A stretch of 33,377 nt of DNA, taken from assembly GCA_024226335.1 (NCBI GenBank), contig JAAELY010000518.1, positions 1 through 33,377 of the forward strand. The letters are read 5' to 3'. Every line of letters begins with the position of its first letter. Position 1 is the first letter of the stretch. The stretch comes from a bacterium (lineage in GTDB: Bacteria > Myxococcota_A > UBA9160 > SZUA-336). The position numbers and the translations under genes were made by a program. Positions 1 to 7,997 of the stretch are shown in pieces. A model generated the notes under the pieces. It was not told where the DNA came from. It saw only the letters and a program-made list of their open reading frames with translations, and searched no databases.

Positions 1-45
1 GCGAGAAGCGGGAGTCGCCGCCTGAGCAAGAAGCGTGATCCGATC

Positions 46-63
46 GCAGATCCGTAGATCTGC
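46..63. terminator. Short perfect hairpin in the gene-free left edge
   Basis: GCAGATC and GATCTGC flank a CGTA loop, giving a perfect 7-bp stem without a T tract. Short plus-strand reading frames close just before or within it (stops near 34 and 55), so it could end a gene lying left of the window. Otherwise 1-265 shows no start, Shine-Dalgarno site or protein-like frame that I trust. The terminator role is only a guess. Confidence 0.25.
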
Positions 64-265
64 AGAGGGTCGCGCGACGCAGCGCAGGCGGATGCATCGC
101 GCTTCGCAGCCGCAGCCTCCCTGTGCAGAGGTTCCCTAGTCCGCACTTCTGCAGCAACTCGCGGAACGCGGCTTCCACTATTGGAGAAACTACCGTCCTG
201 CGTGTTCCTGAGCGCACTGCGGGTGGCGTCCGTGACCGGCACGGCGCTTGCTGATCTTTGCGGGC

Positions 266-556
266 ATGAAATTCCGCTGGCTGACCCGACGAACCAAAGA
301 TCTCGTTACGCAATCTCTCGCGCACCAGGCCTTCTTGGACTTCGACCACCCTGACGTCAATCGCTTCCTGGTCGCAGGCGCGATCGTCGTCAATGACGAG
401 GGGCATTGCCGCATCGAGTCGGGCGCCGAGTCGGACGAAGAACTGGAGCGGATCGCACGGCGCTACGAGGGAACCTGTGACTGCGGTTCCGTGCTCTCGA
501 ATCGCGAAGAGCGCTATCACTGTCGCGCCTGCAACCGCGAGTACTGCCAGAACTAG
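266..556 (+). CDS. Small protein with C-terminal zinc-ribbon-like cysteines (hypothetical)
   Basis: A 96-residue protein of unknown function. The basic N-terminus (MKFRWLTRRTK) is followed by an acidic middle and a cysteine cluster at C71, C73, C86, C89 and C94. The C-x-C / C-x2-C spacing suggests one structural zinc site. There is no signal peptide or membrane segment, so it should be cytosolic. I chose ATG 266 over an in-frame TTG at 248 on codon preference; neither has a clear ribosome binding site. The stop overlaps the convergent LOG-family gene by 4 bp. I do not recognise a family, and the zinc role is inferred from cysteine spacing alone. Confidence 0.55.
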   Translation: MKFRWLTRRTKDLVTQSLAHQAFLDFDHPDVNRFLVAGAIVVNDEGHCRIESGAESDEELERIARRYEGTCDCGSVLSNREERYHCRACNREYCQN

Positions 557-1200
557 CCTTCTCGCTGCTGATCCTGCCAGGCGGATACGACGATCTCTCG
601 CACTTCCTCGGGCGTATCCACCACGTGGAAGAGGTCCAGGTCTTCAGTCGAGATGAGGCCGCGGCTGAGCACCTGCTCCTTCAGCCACGCGATCAACCCC
701 TCCCAGAACTCCGATCCCACCAGGATCACCGGCACGCTCTTGGACTTGCCGGTCTGCTTCAGCGTCAGACACTCGAACATCTCGTCGAGTGTTCCGAAGC
801 CGCCCGGAAGCATGATGAACGCACAGGCGTACTTCACGAACATGACCTTGCGCGCGAAGAAGTAGTCAAAGTTGATGATCGTATCGGCGTAGGGATTGCC
901 GTCTTGCTCATGTGGGAGCTTGATGTTCAATCCGACCGATGGTGCGTCGACGGTCTGAGCGCCGAGATTGGCCGCTTCCATCGCACCGGGACCACCGCCG
1001 GTGATGATCGAGAAGCCCTCCTGGCCGAGCGCCTCTCCGATCAGGCGGGCTTGCTTGTACGGCTGGGTGTCGGCTCTGACCCGGGCGCCTCCAAAGATGG
1101 ACACTGCGGGCCATACGGGACCCAGAGTCTCGAAACCTTCGACGAACTCCGCCATGATGCGGAAGATCGTCCAAGTGTCTTTGTGGCGGAATTCAGTCAC
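553..1200 (-). CDS. LOG-family (TIGR00730-type) nucleoside 5'-monophosphate phosphoribohydrolase-like protein
   Basis: A 215-residue Rossmann-fold protein. It has the two LOG-family signatures: GGGPGAMEAAN at residues 68-78 and PGGFGTLDE at 132-140 (PGGxGTxxE), plus the RK pair at 117-118 that precedes the second motif. Family members hydrolyse nucleoside 5'-monophosphates (cytokinin ribotides in the LOG enzymes) to base and ribose 5-phosphate. Older annotations call them 'lysine decarboxylases', a misnomer. The start is GTG 1200, whose GTGA overlaps the stop of the upstream lipoprotein gene, so it is probably translationally coupled as the third gene of the phosphofructokinase operon. The true substrate in this organism is unknown. 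Confidence 0.85.
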   Translation of the reverse strand: MTEFRHKDTWTIFRIMAEFVEGFETLGPVWPAVSIFGGARVRADTQPYKQARLIGEALGQEGFSIITGGGPGAMEAANLGAQTVDAPSVGLNIKLPHEQDGNPYADTIINFDYFFARKVMFVKYACAFIMLPGGFGTLDEMFECLTLKQTGKSKSVPVILVGSEFWEGLIAWLKEQVLSRGLISTEDLDLFHVVDTPEEVREIVVSAWQDQQREG

Positions 1201-2123
1201 GTCGCACGCGGAGTATCGGCCTCTTCGGCATCCGGGTTGATCTCTCCCTGGTCGTTCAAGCGGCGAATTCGCACTCGGTGCCGCGAAGATACGCGGCTTC
1301 CCTGCGAGGAAGTGAAGCTCATACGCAACTCGAGTGTCGCGTCGGCCAATGCACCATCTGGGCTGAAGACCGCACGAGCGACGTGATCAAGTTCGAGCGC
1401 GCCTTCGAAGTCCTGGGCGATGCGCAGCGACTTGCGCCGCACGGAGCCGCTGACCTGTACGCCGGGCTCGGCCCCTGAACTCGGGCGATACAGCAGTGGC
1501 AGCTCGATACCGACGCGATACTGGCCCATCTGGGGCACTTCTCGCGAGCCCGTCCAGGTGTCATCCTGGCGCCCCGGCTCGGTCGGTAGCGCCAGCAGCA
1601 GCCAGTCGAGCAGGTGGATGCCAAAGAGCACCGGGTGCGAACTCTGCCACAGCTCGTCGCTCACGAATCCACCCTCCACGAGACCGACGCCCGCCACCGG
1701 GCGTTCACGCAACTGGCTGATCGTGCCTCCTCCTGGGCTCGCAGCTTCCGGCCCCAAGCTCTGCGAGCCTTCCTGTGGTGTCTGCGTCGATAGACCGCGC
1801 GCCGAAATCGACAACTCCGTGGTTCCCCCGGGAGCGCCTTCGACGCGCGTGTAGTAGCGATTCAGGAAGAGCTCGACCAGCAGCGTTCCCGACTCGTCGC
1901 GAAGCGAGCGCAACTCGAGATCCGCGAAGCGCTGAATCTGCGCGGTCTCACCATCGACTTCCACGGTTTCCTCCGCTTCAAAGCGGAATCGTTGAACAGG
2001 TTCGCGATCGAAGCCGTAGGGCGGCGGACCCGAAGAGCCGCATGACAGAATTGATCCGACCAGGGCAAGTAGCTGAATCAACCTGCTAGGCAAAGAAGAC
2101 CTTCGCTCGGTCCAGGAACGCAT
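1197..2123 (-). CDS. Putative lipoprotein, unknown function
   Basis: About 308 residues. An arginine-rich n-region and a hydrophobic stretch (LIQLLALVGSILSC) lead to C28, a plausible though non-ideal lipobox cysteine, so a lipid-anchored envelope protein is likely. The rest looks beta-rich and hydrophilic, with no family I recognise. The open frame continues upstream to 2585, but that part lies over phosphofructokinase and is a shadow. ATG 2123 gives the full signal peptide and overlaps the upstream gene by 38 bp; TTG 2093 or 2081 are alternatives. Its stop shares GTGA with the next gene. Confidence is good for the gene, low for function. Confidence 0.7.
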   Translation of the reverse strand: MRSWTERRSSLPSRLIQLLALVGSILSCGSSGPPPYGFDREPVQRFRFEAEETVEVDGETAQIQRFADLELRSLRDESGTLLVELFLNRYYTRVEGAPGGTTELSISARGLSTQTPQEGSQSLGPEAASPGGGTISQLRERPVAGVGLVEGGFVSDELWQSSHPVLFGIHLLDWLLLALPTEPGRQDDTWTGSREVPQMGQYRVGIELPLLYRPSSGAEPGVQVSGSVRRKSLRIAQDFEGALELDHVARAVFSPDGALADATLELRMSFTSSQGSRVSSRHRVRIRRLNDQGEINPDAEEADTPRAT

Positions 2124-3111
2124 CCGGTACCGTCTTGGGTTCGGCAATGGCATCCGCCAGATCGACCGCGACGACATCACTGCCGGAAAGCGCGGCCATC
2201 TTGCCGAAATCGCCGGCGTGTACGAGATCACAGGCTCGCAATCCGTAGCGGGTCGCCAGCACGCGATCGTAGGCGGTTGGAACTCCTCCGCGCTGAATAT
2301 GACCCAATACGGTGACTCGTGTTTCGAAGCCGGTTTCCTCCTCGATACGCTGTGCGAGTTCGTGCCCGATGCCTCCGAGCTGACTGTGACCGAACTCGTC
2401 GGCTCGGGAAACGCGCGTCGGGCCCAGGCCCTCGATGCGCGCACCTTCAGCGACCGCCACGATGCTAAACGGCAGGCCTTGTTGTTCGCGCCGCGCGATG
2501 GCCGCACAGATCTCCTCGAGCTGGACTTCTCGCTCCGGTATGGCGATGTAGTCGGCGCCACCCGCAATGCCCGCATGCAGTGCAATCCAGCCAGCGTGCC
2601 TGCCCATGATCTCGATGACCATCACGCGATTGTGGCTTTCGGCCGTGGTGTGCAGGCGATCGATTGCATCAGTCGCGATCGAAACGGCGGTGTCGAAACC
2701 GAAGGTGTAGTCGGTCGCCGACAGGTCGTTATCGATCGTCTTGGGAACCCCTACGACCGGCCAGTCGTGTTCGCTGTACAGCCTCGCAGCCACGCCGAGC
2801 GTGTCCTCTCCACCAATTGCGATCAGCGCATCGAGGCGCAGGTCCTTCCAGTTCTGCTCGAGCTTTGCCAGCGCCTGGTCGTCGCGAAAAGGATTGGTTC
2901 GCGAGGTGCGCAGGATCGTGCCTCCGAGGCTCAGAATCTCGCGCACATCGCCAAGGCCGAGAGGGCGTGTATTGGCCTCGATCAGGCCACGCCAGCCTTC
3001 GAAAATGCCGACGATCTCGCTGCCCCTCCCGTTCGCGGCGATCACCACTGCACGGATGGCCGCGTTGAGTCCCGGGCAATCTCCCCCGCCGGTCAGTATT
3101 CCTATCCGCAT
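2086..3111 (-). CDS. pfp: 6-phosphofructokinase, probably pyrophosphate-dependent
   Basis: A 341-residue PfkA-family enzyme that phosphorylates fructose 6-phosphate to the 1,6-bisphosphate in glycolysis. Visible motifs are the N-terminal TGGGDCPGLNAAIR loop, GGEDT at 100-104, PKTIDND at 123-129 (catalytic TIDND) and MGRHAGW at 169-175. The two positions that separate ATP- from PPi-users in this family (Gly104/Gly124 in E. coli numbering) are Asp103 and Lys124 here, which is the PPi-type combination. A reversible PPi-linked reaction is therefore likely, inferred from known determinants and not measured. It is the first gene of a minus-strand operon with the lipoprotein and LOG genes and is divergent from the sigma factor 65 bp away. 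No strong ribosome binding site precedes ATG 3111. Confidence 0.92.
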   Translation of the reverse strand: MRIGILTGGGDCPGLNAAIRAVVIAANGRGSEIVGIFEGWRGLIEANTRPLGLGDVREILSLGGTILRTSRTNPFRDDQALAKLEQNWKDLRLDALIAIGGEDTLGVAARLYSEHDWPVVGVPKTIDNDLSATDYTFGFDTAVSIATDAIDRLHTTAESHNRVMVIEIMGRHAGWIALHAGIAGGADYIAIPEREVQLEEICAAIARREQQGLPFSIVAVAEGARIEGLGPTRVSRADEFGHSQLGGIGHELAQRIEEETGFETRVTVLGHIQRGGVPTAYDRVLATRYGLRACDLVHAGDFGKMAALSGSDVVAVDLADAIAEPKTVPDAFLDRAKVFFA

Positions 3112-3176
3112 GGGACGACTCTCGCACCTGCCCGAGGTCTGTCAAGCGGAGCCCAGCCCGTGCTACGTTGACAGCA

Positions 3177-3821
3177 GTGAGTCAAGGTCCTCCCACCCCG
3201 CCCTGCCCCGGCACCACGGGAGAATCCGACCGGACCGGAGAGTCCGAGTTCCTTCGCCAGTTGCAGGCCGGGGATGGGGCCGCATTCGAAACTCTGGTGC
3301 GCACCCACGGCGGGCGCATGTTCGCCGTCGCCCAGCGCTTGCTGCGCAATGATGCGGATGCACAGGACGCGCTCCAGGACGCCTTCCTCTCGGCCTTCCG
3401 TTCGATCGACAGGTTCAAGGGTGACTCGCGGCTCTCGACCTGGCTGCATCGGATCGTCGTCAATACCGCCCTGATGCGCATCCGCTCCCGAAAGCGGCGT
3501 CCGGAAACCTCTATCGAGGAACTCATGCCGCGCTTTCTGGAAAACGGACACTTCAGCGACGAGCCCATCGAATGGAGGCGCAGTAACCGAGACCTGCTGG
3601 AGAGTCAGGAGACGAGGGAGCAAGTGCGCGCCATGATCGATCGCTTGCCCGACGATTACCGTACCGTCTTGCTGATGCGCGACATCGAAGGGTTCGACAC
3701 AAAGGAAACGGCCGAGTTGCTGGGAGTGACGCCCAATGCGGCCAAGATCCGCCTCCACCGTGCACGGATCGCCCTGCGAACGTTGCTCGACCCGATCATG
3801 AGAGGTGCGGAAGCGCAATGA
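3177..3821 (+). CDS. ECF-type RNA polymerase sigma factor
   Basis: About 214 residues in the sigma-70 family with only regions 2 and 4. Region 2 runs through DADAQDALQDAFLSAF and STWLHRIVVNTALM; region 4 contains LPDDYRTVLLMRDIEGF and the helix-turn-helix KETAELLGVTPNAAK. A proline-rich extension of roughly 25 residues precedes region 2. Starts are uncertain: GTG 3177 is used here, TTG 3168 is in frame, and neither has a good Shine-Dalgarno site. The stop overlaps the ATG of the zinc-finger anti-sigma gene (ATGA at 3818-3821), the standard arrangement for an ECF factor held by its cognate anti-sigma. Targets and the inducing signal cannot be read from the sequence. Confidence 0.9.
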   Translation: MSQGPPTPPCPGTTGESDRTGESEFLRQLQAGDGAAFETLVRTHGGRMFAVAQRLLRNDADAQDALQDAFLSAFRSIDRFKGDSRLSTWLHRIVVNTALMRIRSRKRRPETSIEELMPRFLENGHFSDEPIEWRRSNRDLLESQETREQVRAMIDRLPDDYRTVLLMRDIEGFDTKETAELLGVTPNAAKIRLHRARIALRTLLDPIMRGAEAQ

Positions 3822-4066
3822 CCTGCCAGGAACTCGTAGATTTTCTCATGGACTATCTGGGGGACGAGCTTCCCCAGGCACAGAGGTCGGTGTTCACCAA
3901 TCACCTGAAACTCTGCCCGCCGTGCCTGGCCTATCTCGATAGCTACGTCGAAACCGTAAACCTGGGCCGCGGGCTGTGCACGGATCCGGACGGCGACGTC
4001 CCCGCAGACTGCCCAGAAGAACTGGTCACCGCGATTCTCGCTGCCAGGCAAGCAGCTAGCGACTGA
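3818..4066 (+). CDS. Zinc-finger (zf-HC2) anti-sigma factor, soluble
   Basis: An 82-residue protein with the H-x3-C-x2-C core of zinc-binding anti-sigma factors (H29, C33, C36) in the typical setting of an N-terminal helix starting MTCQELVDFLMDYL. C3 may be the fourth ligand. It lacks the transmembrane helix and periplasmic sensor of many relatives, so a cytosolic sensor is likely, possibly redox-responsive as in the ZAS/RsrA group (inference). It is translationally coupled to the ECF sigma gene by an ATGA overlap. Its 3' end overlaps the convergent flavin oxidoreductase gene by 11 bp. Confidence 0.85.
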   Translation: MTCQELVDFLMDYLGDELPQAQRSVFTNHLKLCPPCLAYLDSYVETVNLGRGLCTDPDGDVPADCPEELVTAILAARQAASD

Positions 4067-5576
4067 ACCTCATCAGGAGCTTGAACAGCTTTTCGACTCC
4101 TGGGGTGAGCCGGGTGCGCATATAGGCGCCGGTCGTGGTCTTGATGGCTTCGGCCTGGGTCGGGTACGGATGGATTACCTCCGCCAGCTTGGCCAGGCCC
4201 ACGTCAGCGACGATCGCGGTCGTAACCTCGCTGATCATTTCGCCCGCATGCGGATTCACGATCGTCGCGCCAACGATCTTGTCGCTGCCCTTCTTGACGT
4301 GGATCTTGACGAATCCGCGGGTCTCGCTCTCGGCCTTCGACCGGTCGTTCTGTGCAGCCTGCGTGACATAGGTGTCGATCTCAATGCCCGCTTCGTGTGC
4401 TTCGCGCTCGTACAGGCCAACATGCGCGACTTCGGGCTCGGTGTAGGTACACCACGGAATGACCAGGTCCGAGAACTTCTGGCGTCCGAAGAACAGCGCA
4501 TTTCGCACCACGATCTTCGCGCTTGCGTCGGCCGTATGCGTGAACTTGGGCGCCAGGCAAATATCGCCCGCCGCAAAGATGTGTTTGTTCGCAGTTCGCA
4601 GATTATCGTCGACGTGTACGCCTTTTTGCGTATCGTACTCGACGCCAGCGGCCTCGAGTCCCAGGCCCTCGACGTTGGGCGCTCGCCCGATACCCAGAAG
4701 AATCTCGTCGGCTTCGATCTCGTGAGTGCCATCGGCATCTTCATACACGATGACCCGACCCGTGCTCGTCTTTCTGACCTCGACGACGCGCGAACTCAGC
4801 AAGAGCTTCACGCCGTCGTTCTGAAGGGCTTCTTGTACGACGGCGGCCGCGTCGGCATCCTCACGCGGCAGGATGTGGTCGGCGATCTCGAACAGTGAAA
4901 CCCCGGAACCGAAGCGACGAAAGGCCTGGGCCATCTCGCAGCCAATCGGACCGGCTCCAATCACCGCCAGACGCCTCGGGAGTTCGGTCAGGCTGAAGAC
5001 GGTTTCGTTGCTCAGGTAGCCAGCCTCCATGAGGCCGGGAATCGGCAATTCCGCTGCACGCGCGCCCGTCGCGATCACCGCCTTCTTGAACCTGAGCGTT
5101 GCACCGGCAACCTCGATCGCATCGGGTCCACAAAAGTGCGCGTCGCCCAGATAGACCTCGACACCCAGTTCGTCCCGGTAGCGGGTTACCGAATCATGCT
5201 GCGAGATTTCGCTGCGGATGCGGCGCATGCGCTCCATGATCTGGCCGAAGTCGATACGCACGCCTTCGGGAACGTGCACGCCGAAGGCTCCGGCCGCTTG
5301 CACATCCCCCACCGCGCGCGCCGAGCGAATGAGTGACTTCGAGGGAACGCAACCCACGTTCAGGCAATCCCCGCCCATCAGGTGGCGCTCGATCAAGGCA
5401 ACCTTCGCTCCCAGTCCGGCCGCAATCGACGCAGTGATCAACCCCGCACTTCCCGCTCCCACCACCACCAGGTTGTAGCGACCCGAAGGTTCGGGATTGG
5501 TGTAGTTGGACGGATGGACGTTGTGAACCAGAGCCCGATTGAACTCGTCGTCCGGGAGCATGGGTGATCGGGTCAT
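4056..5576 (-). CDS. MerA-like FAD-dependent pyridine nucleotide-disulfide oxidoreductase
   Basis: A 506-residue class I disulfide oxidoreductase. FAD is bound by VVVGAGSAG (37-45). The redox disulfide is C71/C76 in GGDCLNVGCVPSK. An NAD(P)H-binding GAGPIG motif and a second FAD motif (FAAGDI) follow. Near the C-terminus HPYPTQAE (469-476) has Tyr where glutathione reductase and lipoamide dehydrogenase have the catalytic His, as in mercuric reductases. The C-terminal cysteine pair and the N-terminal heavy-metal domain of MerA are absent, so mercury reduction is not supported and the substrate is unknown. A roughly 30-residue N-terminal extension precedes the FAD site. GGAGAGG lies just upstream of ATG 5576 and supports this start. 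No mer genes are nearby. Confidence 0.88.
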   Translation of the reverse strand: MTRSPMLPDDEFNRALVHNVHPSNYTNPEPSGRYNLVVVGAGSAGLITASIAAGLGAKVALIERHLMGGDCLNVGCVPSKSLIRSARAVGDVQAAGAFGVHVPEGVRIDFGQIMERMRRIRSEISQHDSVTRYRDELGVEVYLGDAHFCGPDAIEVAGATLRFKKAVIATGARAAELPIPGLMEAGYLSNETVFSLTELPRRLAVIGAGPIGCEMAQAFRRFGSGVSLFEIADHILPREDADAAAVVQEALQNDGVKLLLSSRVVEVRKTSTGRVIVYEDADGTHEIEADEILLGIGRAPNVEGLGLEAAGVEYDTQKGVHVDDNLRTANKHIFAAGDICLAPKFTHTADASAKIVVRNALFFGRQKFSDLVIPWCTYTEPEVAHVGLYEREAHEAGIEIDTYVTQAAQNDRSKAESETRGFVKIHVKKGSDKIVGATIVNPHAGEMISEVTTAIVADVGLAKLAEVIHPYPTQAEAIKTTTGAYMRTRLTPGVEKLFKLLMRFSR

Positions 5577-5760
5577 GAACCTCTCCAGTTTCGGGCACCA
5601 GCGCGCTCTTCAGTGCTATTGGTATGCGCGGCAAGCGCGGAAGGTTACACAGGGTCCAGTGCGCCGCCGCAGCTCGACCCGGCTCCTGCGGTACAGCCGA
5701 AGCGCTCTCTCAATTCCCAGCGATAGCTCCCCTCCAGTTCGGCCTGATCCGGCGCCTCGC

Positions 5761-6519
5761 TCACTCTGGGCTCGGCTCGTCGTCACTGCCGAAACGAAAT
5801 TCCGCAAACCAGGCCCGCGCCTGGCTACAGGAATTGTCGCTGTCGGTCATGATGCCCACGAACATCACCTCCGGTGGATCTGCGCCAAAGCTCTTTCGGT
5901 AGTCCTCCAGCAGATTCACGCTTTCAGTTTTCCACTCCGGGAGAGGACCCTGTCCACGCGATAGCATGTGCGAGGCCGAGGTGTAGGGATTGGGCCAGGA
6001 GCCCCCGGCGGGTTCGTTCTGGGACCAGACATAGCTGAGTGTGTTTCCAGGAAGCTCATTCCCATAGATGCGTTCTACGGCGTGACGTTTCAGACGTTCC
6101 CAGGTCGAAGCGCCCTCCGAATTGAAGCGAAAGCCCACATAGACCCGAGCGGCGAAGTCATCGCCATCCTTCCTCCGCTCCGCCAGCCGAGCCGAAATCC
6201 CCTGCTCGATCTTCCAGCTCCACCTGAGCCGTGGCGTCCTGGCGAGATCCAGATCCTCCACCGGCGCAATCAGGGCCGACGCAGAGCACTTGCTGGTCGC
6301 GCGGAGAACGGAACGATCGTCCAGGACCATCGGATCATAGAGCGTGTGCTGTTGGATCTTGGGAAAGTGGAGAGGTTTCCAGACGGCGTCGTGAAACCCG
6401 GGCAGCCGAAGCTCGTCTGCGCTCGCGGCCAGCGAGAATCCCAGGCAGAGGCCCACGAGCAGCCGCGGCAAGCAACGAATCGACGCCAACGAAAACCCGC
6501 AATTTGACCGCATCTCCAT
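5761..6519 (-). CDS. DUF3047 family secreted protein
   Basis: About 252 residues. It has an N-terminal signal peptide (hydrophobic LLVGLCLGFSLAASA, cleavage likely near ASA/DEL) and then the DUF3047 pattern: WKPLHFPK, a VLRATSKCSASAL strand, an RLRWSWKIE segment, DDFAARVYVGF and a late VMFVGIMTDSDNS strand. Length fits the family, which is secreted and functionally uncharacterised. The frame is open to 6795, but ATG 6519 is the start that gives a clean signal peptide, with GAGGGCGG upstream. It is divergent from the secreted protein gene at 6725; the 205 bp between presumably holds both promoters, though I see no convincing boxes. Confidence 0.8.
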   Translation of the reverse strand: MEMRSNCGFSLASIRCLPRLLVGLCLGFSLAASADELRLPGFHDAVWKPLHFPKIQQHTLYDPMVLDDRSVLRATSKCSASALIAPVEDLDLARTPRLRWSWKIEQGISARLAERRKDGDDFAARVYVGFRFNSEGASTWERLKRHAVERIYGNELPGNTLSYVWSQNEPAGGSWPNPYTSASHMLSRGQGPLPEWKTESVNLLEDYRKSFGADPPEVMFVGIMTDSDNSCSQARAWFAEFRFGSDDEPSPE

Positions 6520-6724
6520 AACCGCCCTCACCCGCTGCTGTCTGGTTTCCTGGTAGTGGTCCGAAGATTGGGTCCGGATGCCGCCGGAGTATGGGGACCG
6601 TTCCGGAGGGGCGCAATGCGGCTCTCTGTGTTGCCAGGAGGGCTCATTTCGGTCTCCTCGACACCGAACCCATTCTTCGCACCACCTCTCGCTGTATGCG
6701 ATGCTTGAAGTCCATGGGAGATTC

Positions 6725-7432
6725 ATGACCAACCCGCGACGAGCGCACCGCAGCTTTCCCCGTGCGACCCTCCTTTTCGCTCTGATGCTCGGCATCTTCC
6801 CCGGCGGCGGCGAAGCGCAGGACAGTGGCTACCGCCCGCCTACCCACACGACTCCGCAGGAAGTTGCCGTGTACTGGGTCGAGGGTCGCTTTCGCACGCC
6901 GGTCACCTGCGTGCGCGAGGACGGCACTCGCGTCGAACTCGAAGAGGCCGTCGTCTTTCGCGCGGATTCCACGCGCGGCCGTTCGGCGATCAAGGCTACG
7001 TTCTACGGCATCGAAGATCAGGGGTTCAAGAGGTGCTTCAACCTCGTGGAGCGGAACATCCCCGACCGCCGCGGCACTCTGTTTCTGCACTTTCGAGCCC
7101 ATACTCGGCTCGACACGGGAATGGCGGAGTTTCGCAGGGCTTCTCGGGACGGCAAGCTGATCTATCACGTGGACGGGGGCAAACTGCACATAGGCAGCCT
7201 GGGCTCGGACGGGGAGGCCGAGAGTCGTGTGATCGAGTTTGGCGACATCGATCATCCGGTAAGGGTCGAGACTGTGGCTCCCGGCTCCGATGGTGACAAA
7301 CTTCTGAGTCGCTACAACGCGGGTGAAGCCAGTCTGCCGCGCCCGCGTCGGCGTTTCTCGTTCAACTTCACCGGGCCCGACGATTTCAAGCTCACTCTGC
7401 ACATGATCGAGGACGAACGGCGCTGGCGCTGA
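6725..7432 (+). CDS. Secreted hypothetical protein
   Basis: About 235 residues. The N-terminus has a basic n-region (MTNPRRAHRSFPR), a hydrophobic core (ATLLFALMLGIFPGGG) and a plausible cleavage after GEA. The mature part is charged and probably beta-rich; two cysteines (in VTCVRED and KRCFNLV) could form a disulfide. I do not recognise the family. ATG 6725 is preferred because GGGAGA lies at good distance upstream; the frame itself extends to 6578. It stands alone between the divergent DUF3047 gene and the PilZ gene 136 bp downstream. Confidence 0.65.
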   Translation: MTNPRRAHRSFPRATLLFALMLGIFPGGGEAQDSGYRPPTHTTPQEVAVYWVEGRFRTPVTCVREDGTRVELEEAVVFRADSTRGRSAIKATFYGIEDQGFKRCFNLVERNIPDRRGTLFLHFRAHTRLDTGMAEFRRASRDGKLIYHVDGGKLHIGSLGSDGEAESRVIEFGDIDHPVRVETVAPGSDGDKLLSRYNAGEASLPRPRRRFSFNFTGPDDFKLTLHMIEDERRWR

Positions 7433-7568
7433 GCGTCCAGTTCTGACTTCGCAACGGCTCTGCCTGCGCAACTCAAGCGCATGACTTTTCGTCATTGCTG
7501 TCGCAGATGTTGCCCAACGGCGAGTCTATCAAGAGCAAACGCTTCTTCGCCGATAGAACGCACTGTTA

Positions 7569-7901
7569 ATGAGTGATGCAAACAGCGAAAGACGCAAGCT
7601 CAAGCGAGCTGTCGAACGCATTCCCGCGGCGTTCGAGACCGCTTCCTTTCGCGGCACCGGCTATATCAAGAACGTGACCAAAGAAGGCCTGTTCGTGCGC
7701 GCGGATCAGCTTCCGCCCCCCATGGAACCCGTGCGCGTGATCTTCCACAACCGCGACGGCAACAAGATCGAAGTCATCGGCAGCGTCCGCTGGACGACCG
7801 ATCAACTGCAACGCGAAGACACCAAGCCCGGCTTCGGAATGCGCATCGAGACGCAATCCCCTGACTTCCTCGAGTTCTTCGAGCAGATTCTGGTCCGCTA
7901 G
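7569..7901 (+). CDS. PilZ domain protein (variant c-di-GMP motif)
   Basis: A 110-residue single-domain PilZ-like protein. The RxxxR element is R9-KLK-R13, and the second element is N35-V-T37-K-E-G40, a conservative variant (NxTxxG) of the consensus [D/N]xSxxG. A beta-barrel-like pattern follows (VRVIFHN, IEVIGSVRW, GFGMRIE). PilZ domains bind cyclic di-GMP and act on motility, polysaccharide or transcription partners; which one applies cannot be told here. There is no signal or membrane segment. ATG 7569 has no Shine-Dalgarno site, a feature shared with the second PilZ gene at 28825. Confidence 0.8.
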   Translation: MSDANSERRKLKRAVERIPAAFETASFRGTGYIKNVTKEGLFVRADQLPPPMEPVRVIFHNRDGNKIEVIGSVRWTTDQLQREDTKPGFGMRIETQSPDFLEFFEQILVR

Positions 7902-7912
7902 CCCGCCAGGAC

Positions 7913-7929
7913 CGTTCTTCCCCAGAACG
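7913..7929 (+). terminator. Possible hairpin terminator after the PilZ gene
   Basis: CGTTCT and AGAACG pair around a TCCCC loop 11 bp after the PilZ stop codon. The stem is short (6 bp) with no following T run, so it is at best a weak terminator. Confidence 0.3.
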
Positions 7930-7997
7930 AACCGGCCCGCGGCCAGCAGCGCCGCCCTTGCAACCCGACGTCCTAAAAGACGACTCTATCGCCATCC

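Noticed and set aside
1197-2585. 462-residue frame for the lipoprotein
   Set aside because: Residues before the signal peptide are an antisense-like shadow of phosphofructokinase coding sequence; a signal peptide beginning near 2123 explains the protein.
3168-3185. TTGAC-N8-GTCAA repeat at the sigma factor start as a definite operator or -35 box
   Set aside because: Five-base arms occur by chance often, no matching -10 box lies downstream at proper spacing, and it overlaps the possible start codons.
4056-5576. Calling the flavin oxidoreductase a mercuric reductase (merA)
   Set aside because: The C-terminal cysteine pair and metal-binding domain needed for Hg(II) handling are missing and no mer genes are near.
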